64,000 bases of DNA from Agarophyton chilense. Lineage: Eukaryota; Rhodophyta; Florideophyceae; Gracilariales; Gracilariaceae. Both the position numbers and the translations under genes were made by a program. Below are positions 10,608-20,149 of this stretch, piece by piece. The notes under the pieces were generated by a model. It was not told the origin of the DNA, searched no databases, and saw nothing but the letters and a program-made list of their open reading frames with translations. The stretch covers positions 1-64,000 of the forward strand of contig JARGXX010000026.1 of the NCBI GenBank assembly GCA_030374765.1. The letters are read 5' to 3'. Numbering within the stretch: the stretch's first letter is position 1; every line of letters starts with the position of its first letter.

Positions 10608-11481
10608 CTCCCCCTCTGTCACTGACATCAAAGGTTTAGGTGTCGGACGCCACTGTCTTCACGGAACCTCTCGTGCTTCACACGGCAAAGTGGTTTGTTT
10701 AGCATATCGGCAGTCATGCAATCGGTAGGGCAGTAGAACAACACAATCGACTTGTCACGTAGAGCTTCTCGAGTAAAGTGAAAACGAATGTCGATATGCT
10801 TGGTACGCTTGTTGACAACGCCATTTCGGGCAAGGTCAATGCACCCTTGGTTGTCAACATATACAGGCGTTGGTTCAACAAGCAACTTTACCGAATCGGC
10901 CACTTCTACTCCAATGACTATGCCGATGCCATTCCACAAACGCCTAAGCCAGATGGCCTCTTTGGAACCACTGCACAGACTCACATACTCAGCTTCAGCA
11001 CTAGACAGTGCAACCACTTCTTGCTGACGTGAACACCATGACACAGGACCTCCAGCCATCATGAACAAATATCCACTGGTAGACTTGCGGTTTGCAACAT
11101 CGCCTGCCCAGTCAGAGTCCACGTAGCCGTGAAGTGCCAAATCGGTGTTTAAGCCGTAGGTGAGACCAAATGTACAAGTACCGTTGAGATAGCGAAGCAC
11201 ACGTTTGACTGCCTTCCAGTGAATCTCTCCAGGTTTCTCAACATACTTGGCAAGTTTGGACACCGCGTATGAGATATCTGGACGAGTTCCTACAGACAAA
11301 TACATGAGACAGCCAATTGCCTGACGGTACGGCCCCTCCCTGAGTACATCCTGAATCGCAGACAGGTCCATGCCAACTTCCATTGGAGTGTCAACTGGTT
11401 TGGACTGGTGCATGCCAAAACGTTCCAAGACCTTTTGTGTGTACGCAGACTGAGTCAGATACAACTCTCGCATAACTCTGT
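10608..11481 (-). pseudogene. pol: A3 pol piece 1 (RT end and RNase H)
   Basis: This encodes the end of family A RT and all of RNase H (VDSDWAGD, SSAEAEY, KHIDIRFHFTREAL) up to the normal terminus. It is bounded on the right by the TCTGT target site of B2. It cannot be expressed as a whole because B2 separates it from the rest. Confidence 0.88.
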
Positions 11482-12155
11482 TGTTGAGGTTTGGTCGACT
11501 GTGCCCCCAAGCCCTTTGGAGTGTTGGAAATAGTGGAAAACAAAAAGTGGATTTAAGCATGGGCACTTTTGGGCACCCTCCGCGGAAAAACGCATATGCG
11601 CCTCATCTCAATCTCAACGTGAAACGGCCATCTGATTGGCTACTGCAAATGCCCTCATGCAACGTGGTATGGACAAGTGGTCTGGTTCTAATGGGGCGTG
11701 TTGGGGCTTCGGCCCAAGTGGAGCGATTTGATTGGACGAGAGCGCTGAATGAGCACGGGCTATGCAGTTGGAGAGAATGTGCGAATGTGGGCTGGATACG
11801 GGGTTTGGCCGTAACAGCCGAATCTGGGCTGCGCGGGGTGGTTGGCACTGGCGCACCACTTTGGATGATTTTTTTGAGTTTTTATTTGATATGCTTCATG
11901 TTTGAAATTGTTTTGGCGCGCAACTCCTCGTCGCACAGTGGCAAGGTGTGAGACGTGGGTGACCCGCCGACGGTCAGCACCGGCGGCGGAACTGCGTGCG
12001 AGGTAGATATAGTTTTCAATGACGGTCGCCAACGATCGAAGTAAATTGTCAAGGCTGACTACCTTCCTTTGTTTCTCTTCTTTTATTTTTCTCTTCTTCT
12101 CGTCTTTTCCCCCTCTTCTTCCTTTTCCTTTACCTAACCTGCGCTCACGTTGTGA
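11482..12155 (+). repeat. 5' LTR of B2 (674 bp)
   Basis: It starts TGTTGAGG and ends GTTGTGA. The position is fixed by the TCTGT target duplication on both sides of B2. It is the GGCGCGC-type variant, shared with the inner LTR at 20150. The last quarter holds a pyrimidine-rich stretch at about 12059-12131. No clear TATA box is seen. Confidence 0.95.
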
Positions 12156-12169
12156 GGTTATGGGCCCAG
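12156..12169 (+). promoter_or_regulatory. Primer-binding site of B2 (half tRNA-iMet type)
   Basis: GGTTATGGGCCCAG directly follows the LTR, identical over 14 nt to the site of family A, and complementary to the anticodon arm of initiator tRNA-Met. Beyond these 14 bases the two families diverge at once, which defines the paired region well. Confidence 0.82.
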
Positions 12170-12195
12170 AGCGTCGACTCTTCGCAGACGTCACG

Positions 12196-12302
12196 CTCTA
12201 CTAACATTTATTTGGATTCAAGAAGATTCCCTACTGCGACAGGTGCGCGATCTACGACTAACGCTCATCTGGATTCAAGAAGTTATTTTGTTTTGCGACA
12301 GG
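12196..12302 (+). repeat. Imperfect direct repeat in the B2 leader
   Basis: Two units with a period of about 57 bp. Each has an ACTAAC motif, TGGATTCAAGAAG (12213-12225 and 12270-12282) and GCGACAGG (12236-12243 and 12295-12302). The ACTAAC...CAGG arrangement resembles a branch point and acceptor, but no splicing is shown. The same repeat occurs in the B3 and B4 leaders. Confidence 0.65.
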
Positions 12303-12470
12303 CGTGTACCCTGCGGACTTCCTCCTTGGTGGCGAAAACATATCGCGTTTGTTAGTACCCCCTTGGCACGAGACCGGGAAGTCTGCCAAATCCTGCTCTC
12401 CGTCCGTAGAGTACGGAGGTCGATGAATTGGGCTTGGAAGTGTAGGAGCAACCGTACTACACCGCACGAC

Positions 12471-12732
12471 CGCGCTACTTTCCCGCAAGAGGCTAGCTTG
12501 GGTCAACTGGGGGAAGTGTATCTTGACGACACCCCTCCTTGGGACGCCTCGTAGGGACTAAAAGCGCCGGACTCTGAAGTGCGCAGAGTTCGGTAGGTAA
12601 TCAAAGCGTACCTCACCTGGAGAGAGTAACCAGGGTCCAGGGGATCATCCTTTAGGGTAGCGGAGGTAGTTTCTCCCGCCAGTGCGCCCGCCTACCTCGA
12701 GCAAGTCTCGGTAGGTTCAATCAAGAAGTTTC
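12471..12732 (+). promoter_or_regulatory. Putative structured leader RNA domain (B2)
   Basis: About 262 nt between the primer-binding site and gag that align with the family A leader although the proteins are far diverged. Shared blocks, in order: CGCGCTA, GGGTCAACT, TATCTT, GCCTCGTA, CCTTTAGGG, GCCAGTGCGCCCGC (12678-12691), GTTCAATC. Between them lie stems that pair in both families with different sequences. One example is the B stem GGACTCTG/CAGAGTTC, where A has CTTCTCC/GGAGGAG. Another is the B terminal stem CCTAC/GTAGG, where A has AGAC/GTCT. This indicates a conserved RNA fold. Its role is unknown. Confidence 0.6.
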
Positions 12733-13068
12733 AACCCGAAGTCGAGAAGTTTGTCTGTTCCGGGTACGCCTTCTGCCACTGCCCGTGAGTATACTCCAAG
12801 CGTGGGAGCACCCGAGCTCCGCTTGTGATCGCGTACGAGACGCGTCTCGGTGAGCGTTGCAGGCTACGTCAAAAGTCTCCGCTGTCGTCCTCGCTGTCGA
12901 ACGTTTGAGTTGGGATACTCCGTTCGGGCAAGCTCGGCCACGAATTCATCACTGCTTGTGGCCCTTTTCTTAAACTTCCCAAGGCATTGAGTCCCTCACT
13001 CTGCTTCCCTCTACTAATTAATTTCGTTTGGTTCCGTTCTATCTGCTTCGTGGATAACAGACTGAAAT

Positions 13069-16000
13069 ATGTCGGACACGGAAATGGAATCCGAAAGTAC
13101 TACCGGGATGAAAATCCCTCGTTTTCATGGAAGGCGTGGTGATGATTATGCCCTATGGCGCCATCGCCTTCGTGCTGCATGCCGTGTTAAAGGTGTGTGG
13201 AACGTTGTGGAATCCGATTCTGGATATTCAGCAACTACTGAAGCAACATCGGATACCGCTATTGATAGCGCTCGAGTTGTCGCCAAGCGCGAGAAGGCAT
13301 GTGGAATCATAATATGCGCCTTGGGTGATGCGCCACTTCGTGTGGTCATGGATGTCGACGACGACCCGGCGCGCATGCTCGCATTACTTGATGCACGGTA
13401 TGCGTCCAATCGTACTGTATCCAGAATTGCTGTGCAGACTCAACTATTCCGTATGGGATACAATGGTCAGAATATGTCAGGCTATGTGGACCAGTACACG
13501 GCGTTATTTGCTCAGTTAGAGCGCATGGGAAAGGATGCGGCAGTACCCGAGTCGCACAAAGCTCCCATGTTACTTGCTTCTATTGATCCCAATTGCACAC
13601 TGGAGTCTACTGCTGCAGCTCTTCGAACCAAGGATATCGCTGAGCTTACATGGGACTACGTGGCCACGACCCTCATAGATGAATACAACGCGAAACAGGT
13701 GTCTGCAAGGCCGTCTGGACGTAGTTCACGTCGCAAGAAGAAGGGCAGGAAAAAATCTGGTCGACATTCTGAATCGACTAATCGTACCCGCAGTAGTGCA
13801 AACAACGAAGATGAGGAGTCTGATGGTCACTCCGACATTGAGTCTACTGCTCGTGCACTTGCTGCCGCCTTGAGATCGTCATCATTTGATCGTTCTGGAT
13901 CGAGCAATGGACATCATTGCGACTTCTGTGATCGCGATGGACACACACAAGATCGTTGCTTTATGAATCCGGACAACCCGGACAACCACTTGCCGCAGAG
14001 TATCCTCGATAAACTGTCGCCACAACCCAAGCGAATGGGTGGCAGTAGTGGTAGAAGCGCCTCGAGCAAGTCTTCTGGAAAGTCTGGAAAAATCGAAATT
14101 GCTGGTGCAACTGTGGAAAGGACCACTATAGTTCCGCCGAATGACCTGAGTACCTACGCAGACAGCGGTGCGACAGTACATTGCTTCCATTCTGTTTGTG
14201 CGTTCGTGCCCGGTTCACTTGAACCTTGCGACGAAAGGACAGTGATGCTTGCCGATAACACATCTGTTGTATCTAAACAACGCGGAGAGGTGATCATTCC
14301 TTTGGACAATGCGAACATACGTCTGAGTGATGCCCTACTGACCCCCGCTCTGGGATACAACTTGGTTTCAACCGGGTGTTTGGCCGACAAAGGTATTGAG
14401 TCGCTCTTCGGTCGTCATAGTGTACGTTTGACGCTAGAGTCAAATGGTTTTGAGGTGGGCAATGGTGATCGTGACAAGGTATCTCGCATGTACACACTGC
14501 CTCAACCTTTAGGGCATGCTGGCGTGGAACTTGCGCTTTCGACAAAGTCTACGGAGACTCAACTGTGGCACCGACGACTGGCTCACATCAACCAACGTGA
14601 TCTGCAACATGTACACAAGTACGCAGATGGAGTGCCGCACTTGTGTGACATGGAGGAGGTATGCCGAGCATGTCGACTTGGCAAGGCTCATAAGCTTCCG
14701 TTCCCAGGTCACTTTGAACATGCATCCGCGGTTGGTGACATTGTGCACTCGGATATTGTAGGTCCTCTGGAAAAGTCTTTTCCGGACAAGTTTCAATATG
14801 CATGTACATTCCTCGATGATCACTCACGGTATGTGTTCCTAGGTCTGGTGATCCATCGCAGTGCTCTTAGTGATGTGTTTGTGGGTATTGCGGCAAAGTT
14901 TAAGCAGCTTGGAGGAGTGCATATCAAAAGTTTGCACTCGGACGGTGCAGAAGAATATATTGCCCTGCAAGAGAACTTGGCAGCAGAACATGGCCTCACT
15001 TCTTTCTCTGCTCCATACACCCCCGAACACAACGCTATAGCTGAGCGCATCAATCGTACCATGGTGGAAGCTGCTCGATCGTTGCTGATCCAAGCCGATC
15101 TACCAGAATGTTTGTGGCCATATGCGCTGAAACATGTTATCTTTGTGCGTAATCGAGTGCAACATTCTACTGTTAACAACAGTCCCTACTTTCTGGTAAC
15201 TGGAAATAAACCTTTGTTGAAGCACGTGCGTGTGTTTGGATGCACTGCATTCGTGCTAAGGACTCCGCGTGGACCCAAGTTCGAGTCTCGTGCACTTGAG
15301 GGAGTGTACTTGGAGACTCTTGAGCATGGTGTGTACAAGGTACTCGTCGTTGATAATGACGGTACTCCGCGTATTATTGAGTCACGACATGTTACTTTTG
15401 ATGAATCCAAGTTCCCTGGCGCATCATCTCTTGCCAACTACATGGATGATGAAAGTGCGTCAGATGCTGACTATAGCTCCGATATGGGATTATGTGATAG
15501 CATTGATGACGAATCGGATACCTTCTCCGTCGATAATGTTGAGGAGGAGGTGGTTCATGACGGATCCTCGCACCTGATTCCAGCACTCAGGCAGTCGGAG
15601 TCAGACTCCGGCAGCAATGAAGACGATGCACAGGATTCCGAAAGTGATGACGAAAGTGCTGCTGATGACCTTGATACATCTGCCAACGCTGATACGGAAC
15701 CACGCTACCCGCGGCGCACGCGCCGTCAACCTCTGAGGTGGTTCATGGCAGGGTCTGCTCACTGTACATCGCAAGTCAAAGTCACTACTAGTGATGAGCC
15801 CTCACTCAAGGAGGCAATGTCTGCCAGTGCGGAGGAGCGTACCATGTGGCAAGCAGCCGTAGATGAAGAGTTTTCATCATTGGAGTCGAAGCAAACTTGG
15901 AAACCTGATGACTCTCCTGCTTCACAACCACTACCAACTCACGTCATACTGAAGGTAAAGCGCAATGCTGATGGGTCAGTTGAACGTTTTAAGGCTCGTG

Positions 16001-17370
16001 TTGTAGCCGGTGGAAACCACCAAACATATGGTCAGGACTACATGGAGACTTATGCACCAGTTGTTTCGTTCTCTTTGGTTCGCATATTCTTGTATCTGAC
16101 GTTATGCTTGCGCATGTATGTGGTACAGGTGGATGTGAAGACTGCGTTTCTCAATGGCGAACTTGAGGAAGATGTGTGGATCATGTCACCTCGAGGTATA
16201 CCTGGCGTGACTTCACGATGCTTCAAATTGCTCAAGGCTATCTATGGACTGAAGCAAGCGCACTTGGCATGGCACAACAAACTATGCGAGGATATGAAAA
16301 GCATATGTTTTGAAGAGTTACCGAGTGCACCTTGCGTGTTTCGCCGCCAAAACGAGAGCAATGAGGATGCGTTCGTGCTAGTTTATGTGGATGACTTGCT
16401 AATATTCACAACTTCTGCCATGGAACGTGATGCGATTTTGGAGGAGCTTAAGTCGTTTTACGAGCTGCGTGTGGCGGACGAAGTGAACTTGTACCTCGGC
16501 GTTGAATTCAAATGGACTTTAGATTCAGATGGTCGACCTGTGTCGCTGTATCTTGGTCAGTCACTGTACACGGAAAGCGTGTTGCGCCGTTTCGGGTTTC
16601 AGCGATCCAAGCCGGCATGCACCCCTATGGTAGAATCTTTTTTTACCGGGTGGACATCTGAGAAAGACAAATCCATCCAGGATACTCAGCTGTACCAGCA
16701 GATCATTGGATCGCTTTTGTATTTGGCACTGAGAACTCGGTTGGATATATTAGCACCCGTCCTAATCTTGGCTCGTTTTCAGAAATCGCCCACGGCCTAC
16801 TGTCACAAGGCAGCAAAGCGGGTTCTTCGTTACCTTCGCGGTACAACTGAACATGGTGTGCACTATCACTCTGGCATGGTGAAACTGGAGGCGTACGTTG
16901 ACTCTGACTACGCTGCGGACACGCGTGATCGCAAGTCAATGTCTGGTTTCTTAGTGAAGCTTGGCAAAGCGACATGTATGTGGGGCGCAAGAAAACAGGC
17001 TTCGGTGGCGTTGTCTACCGGCGAGGCCGAGTATTATGCTTTGACGCTTGCGTGTCAGGAGGTCATTTGGTTGAAGCGTGTGCTTAAGGAGATTGGATGG
17101 AAAGTGCAAGGTGCTGTGCCCATTCGTTCGGACAACCAGTGCGCCATTGACTGGGCAACTGGTGAACGCTGTCCGTCGGGTCGCGCTAAGCACATTGACG
17201 TTAAGTTGCACTTCGTTCGGGAACTAGTCAAGGATTGTCACATCAATGTGACGTACGTTCCAAGTGAAGACAATGATGCGGACTTCTTAACTAAACCACT
17301 TGGCCCAGGTCTTCACAACAATAACGCGGACCGTGTTGGACTTGGCCGACCAGTCGAGGAGGAGTGTTGA
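13069..17370 (+). CDS. gag-pol: Gag-Pol polyprotein of B2 (1433 aa)
   Basis: An uninterrupted copia polyprotein. Gag starts MSDTEMESES and has the MKIPRFHGRRGDDYALW motif typical of copia capsid starts, then a basic stretch (RRKKKGRKKSGR near 219) and the zinc knuckle CDFCDRDGHTQDRC at 284-297. Next come protease DSGATVHC at 365, GAG-pre-integrase LWHRRLAH at 499, integrase D562, D625 and E659, an acidic Ser/Asp-rich linker of about 780-870, RT with YVDD at 1106-1109, and RNase H with VDSDYAAD at 1277. The ATG follows an open leader and opens the gag domain. The stop lies in the LTR: the final Cys and TGA are LTR bases 1-6, and EEE is the polypurine tract. It shares little sequence with family A beyond motifs. 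Confidence 0.95.
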   Translation: MSDTEMESESTTGMKIPRFHGRRGDDYALWRHRLRAACRVKGVWNVVESDSGYSATTEATSDTAIDSARVVAKREKACGIIICALGDAPLRVVMDVDDDPARMLALLDARYASNRTVSRIAVQTQLFRMGYNGQNMSGYVDQYTALFAQLERMGKDAAVPESHKAPMLLASIDPNCTLESTAAALRTKDIAELTWDYVATTLIDEYNAKQVSARPSGRSSRRKKKGRKKSGRHSESTNRTRSSANNEDEESDGHSDIESTARALAAALRSSSFDRSGSSNGHHCDFCDRDGHTQDRCFMNPDNPDNHLPQSILDKLSPQPKRMGGSSGRSASSKSSGKSGKIEIAGATVERTTIVPPNDLSTYADSGATVHCFHSVCAFVPGSLEPCDERTVMLADNTSVVSKQRGEVIIPLDNANIRLSDALLTPALGYNLVSTGCLADKGIESLFGRHSVRLTLESNGFEVGNGDRDKVSRMYTLPQPLGHAGVELALSTKSTETQLWHRRLAHINQRDLQHVHKYADGVPHLCDMEEVCRACRLGKAHKLPFPGHFEHASAVGDIVHSDIVGPLEKSFPDKFQYACTFLDDHSRYVFLGLVIHRSALSDVFVGIAAKFKQLGGVHIKSLHSDGAEEYIALQENLAAEHGLTSFSAPYTPEHNAIAERINRTMVEAARSLLIQADLPECLWPYALKHVIFVRNRVQHSTVNNSPYFLVTGNKPLLKHVRVFGCTAFVLRTPRGPKFESRALEGVYLETLEHGVYKVLVVDNDGTPRIIESRHVTFDESKFPGASSLANYMDDESASDADYSSDMGLCDSIDDESDTFSVDNVEEEVVHDGSSHLIPALRQSESDSGSNEDDAQDSESDDESAADDLDTSANADTEPRYPRRTRRQPLRWFMAGSAHCTSQVKVTTSDEPSLKEAMSASAEERTMWQAAVDEEFSSLESKQTWKPDDSPASQPLPTHVILKVKRNADGSVERFKARVVAGGNHQTYGQDYMETYAPVVSFSLVRIFLYLTLCLRMYVVQVDVKTAFLNGELEEDVWIMSPRGIPGVTSRCFKLLKAIYGLKQAHLAWHNKLCEDMKSICFEELPSAPCVFRRQNESNEDAFVLVYVDDLLIFTTSAMERDAILEELKSFYELRVADEVNLYLGVEFKWTLDSDGRPVSLYLGQSLYTESVLRRFGFQRSKPACTPMVESFFTGWTSEKDKSIQDTQLYQQIIGSLLYLALRTRLDILAPVLILARFQKSPTAYCHKAAKRVLRYLRGTTEHGVHYHSGMVKLEAYVDSDYAADTRDRKSMSGFLVKLGKATCMWGARKQASVALSTGEAEYYALTLACQEVIWLKRVLKEIGWKVQGAVPIRSDNQCAIDWATGERCPSGRAKHIDVKLHFVRELVKDCHINVTYVPSEDNDADFLTKPLGPGLHNNNADRVGLGRPVEEEC
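17356..17364 (+). promoter_or_regulatory. Polypurine tract of B2, inside the coding frame
   Basis: GAGGAGGAG abuts the LTR start TGTTGA and encodes the last three glutamates of pol, so the plus-strand primer site doubles as coding sequence. The same arrangement is at 2941-2949 and 26021-26029. Confidence 0.8.
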
Positions 17371-18038
17371 GGTTTGGTCGACTGTGCCCCCAAGCCCTTT
17401 GGAGTGTTGGAAATAGTGGAAAACAAAAAGTGGATTTAAGCATGGGCACTTTTGGGCACCCTCCGCGGAAAAACGCATATGCGCCTCATCTCAATCTCAA
17501 CGTGAAACGGCCATCTGATTGGCTACTGCAAATGCCCTCATGCAACGTGGTATGGACAAGTGGTCTGGTTCTAATGGGGCGTGTTGGGGCTTCGGCCCAA
17601 GTGGAGCGATTTGATTGGACGAGAGCGCTGAATGAGCACGGGCTATGCAGTTGGAGAGAATGTGCGAATGTGGGCTGGATACGGGGTTTGGCCGTAACAG
17701 CCGAATCTGGGCTGCGCGGGGTGGTTGGCACTGGCGCACCACTTTGGATGATTTTTTTGAGTTTTTATTTGATATGCTTCATGTTTGAAATTGTTTTGGC
17801 GCGCAACTCCTCGTCGCACAGTGGCAAGGTGTGAGACGTGGGTGACCCGCCGACGGTCAGCACCGGCGGCGGAACTGCGTGCGAGGTAGATATAGTTTTC
17901 AATGACGGTCGCCAACGATCGAAGTAAATTGTCAAGGCTGACTACCTTCCTTTGTTTCTCTTCTTTTATTTTTCTCTTCTTCTCGTCTTTTCCCCCTCTT
18001 CTTCCTTTTCCTTTACCTAACCTGCGCTCACGTTGTGA
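17365..18038 (+). repeat. 3' LTR of B2 (674 bp)
   Basis: By eye identical to the 5' LTR at 11482-12155. It is followed by TCTGT, the second copy of the target duplication, and then family A RT sequence. Confidence 0.95.
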
Positions 18039-18338
18039 TCTGTCACGGTGGATCTCGAATCCGAGTACCATGCGAGCTTGATAGAGGTCTTTCATGTGGA
18101 ACCGAGACGACAGCTCTGCCTTTACACGATCCATTGTCTTCATGCTCGGACTTGCAATAAGCAAGTCATCAACGTATAGAGCAATCAGAACAACAAATCC
18201 CAGTATCTTACCGCTGTACACACACTCATCTGCATCCTTTGGCGTCAACTGCATCTCCTCAACAAGGAATGAGTATATCTTTGCATGCCACTGTCTGGGT
18301 GCCTGTCGTAGCCCATAGATGGCTTTCTTCAAACGACA
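18039..18338 (-). pseudogene. pol: A3 pol piece 2 (RT core, 300 bp)
   Basis: Family A reverse transcriptase from just after the fingers region through YVDDLLIASPS, in minus orientation. It is a small island between B2 and B3, bounded by the TCTGT and CGACA target duplications. It encodes the catalytic YVDD but is cut off from the rest of the gene on both sides. Confidence 0.9.
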
Positions 18339-19011
18339 TGTTGAGGTTTGGTCGACTGTGCCCCCAAGCCCTTTGGAGTGTTGGAAATAGTGGAAAACGA
18401 AAAGTGGATTTAAGCATGGGCACTTTTGGGCACCCTCCGCTGAAAAACGCATATGCGCCTCATCTCAATCTCAACGTGAAACGGCCATCTGATTGGCTAC
18501 TGCAAATGCCCTCATGCAACGTGGTATGGACAAGTGGTCTGGTTCTAATGGGGCGTGTTGGGGCTTCGGCCCAAGTGGAGCGATTTGATTGGACGAGAGC
18601 GCTGAATGAGCACGGGCTATGCAGTTGGAGAGAATGTGCGAATGTGGGCTGGATACGGGGTTTGGCCGTAACAGCCGAATCTGGGCTGCGCGGGGTGGTT
18701 GGCACTGGCGCACCACTTTGGATGATTTTTTGAGTTTTTATTTGATATGCTTCATGTTTGAAATTGTTTTCACGCGCAACTCCTCGTCGCACAGTGGCAA
18801 GGTGTGAGACGTGGGTGACCCGCCGACGGTCACCACCGGCGGCGGAACTGCGTGCGAGGTAGATATAGTTTTCAATGACGGTCGCCAACGATCGAAGTAA
18901 ATTGTCAAGGCTGACCACCTTCCTTTGTTTCTCTTCTTTTAATTTTCTCTTCTTCTCGTCTTTTCCCCCTCTTCTTCCTTTTCCTTTACCTAACCTGCGC
19001 TCACGTTGTGA
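18339..19011 (+). repeat. 5' LTR of outer element B3 (673 bp)
   Basis: It starts TGTTGAGG and ends GTTGTGA, after the target copy CGACA. It carries CACGCGC and GGTCACCACC variants shared with the LTR at 26030 and differing from B2 and the middle LTR. The primer-binding site GGTTATGGGCCCAG follows at 19012-19025. Confidence 0.93.
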
Positions 19012-19327
19012 GGTTATGGGCCCAGAGCGTCGACTCTTCGCAGACGTCACGCTCTACTAACATTTATTTGGATTCAAGAAGATTCCCGACTGCGACAGGT
19101 GCGCGATCTACGACTAACGCTCATCTGAATTCAAGAAGCTATTTTGTTTTTGCGACAGGCGTGTACCCTGCGGACTTCCTCCTTGGTGGCGAAAACATAT
19201 CGCGTTTGTTAGTAACCCCTTGGCACGAGACCGGGAAGTCTGCCAAATCCTGCTCTCCGTCCGTAGAGTACGGAGGTCGATGAATTGGGCTTGGAAGTGT
19301 AGGAGCAACCGTACTACACCGCACGAC

Positions 19328-19589
19328 CGCGCTACTTTCCCGCAAGAGGCTAGCTTGGGTCAACTGGGGGAAGTGTATCTTGACGACACCCCTCCTTGGG
19401 ACGCCTCGTAGGGACTAAAAGCGCCGGACTCTGAAGTGCGCAGAGTTCGGTAGGTAATCAAAGCGTACCTCACCTGGAGAGAGTAACCAGGGTCCAGGGG
19501 ATCATCCTTTAGGGTAGCGGAGGTAGTTTCTCCCGCCAGTGCGCCCGCCTCCCTCGAGCAAGTCTCGGTAGGTTCAATCAAGAAGTTTC
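19328..19589 (+). promoter_or_regulatory. Putative structured leader RNA domain (B3)
   Basis: A third family B copy of the leader domain described at 12471-12732, with only scattered differences. All conserved blocks are present in the same order. Confidence 0.5.
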
Positions 19590-19925
19590 AACCCGAAATC
19601 GAGAAGTTTGTCTGTTCCGGGTACGCCTTCTGCCACTGCCCGTGAGTATACTCCAAGCGTGGGAGCACCCGAGCTCCGCTTGTGATCGCGTACGAGACGC
19701 GTCTCGGTGAGCGTTGCAGGCTACGTCAAAAGTCTCCGCTGTCGTCCTCGCTGTCGAACGTTTGAGTTGGGATACTCCGTTCAGGCAAGCTCGGCCACGA
19801 ATTCATCACTGCTCGTGGCCCCTTTCTTAAACCTCCCAAGGCATTGAGTCCCTCACTCTGCTTCCCTCTACTAATTAATTTCGTTTGGTTCCGTTCTATC
19901 TGCTTCGTGGATAACAGACTGAAAT

Positions 19926-20149
19926 ATGTCGGACACGGAAATGGAATCCGAAAGTACTACCGGGATGAAAATCCCTCGTTTTCATGGAAGGCGTGGTGAT
20001 GATTATGCCCTATGGCGCCATCGCCTTCGTGCTGCATGCCGTGTTAAAGGTGTGTGGAACGTTGTGGAATCCGATTCTGGATATTCAGCAACTACTGAAG
20101 CAACATCGGATACCGCTATTGATAGCGCTCGAGTTGTCGCAAAGCGCGA
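19926..20149 (+). pseudogene. gag: Truncated gag start of B3
   Basis: The first 74 codons of family B gag (MSDTEMESES through the region ending in VVAKR), cut by the LTR of B4. The remainder of this gag is not found downstream. It is a fossil fragment. Confidence 0.9.

Larger units (their letters stand above)
11482..18038 (+). mobile_element. Complete family B copia element (B2)
   Basis: A 6557 bp element that looks whole. It has LTRs 11482-12155 and 17365-18038 with no difference seen by eye, a primer-binding site at 12156-12169, an uninterrupted gag-pol at 13069-17370, and a polypurine tract abutting the 3' LTR. The target duplication is TCTGT at 11477-11481 and 18039-18043. Identical LTRs mean a very recent insertion. 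It lies in RT of A3, in the opposite orientation. Confidence 0.96.
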
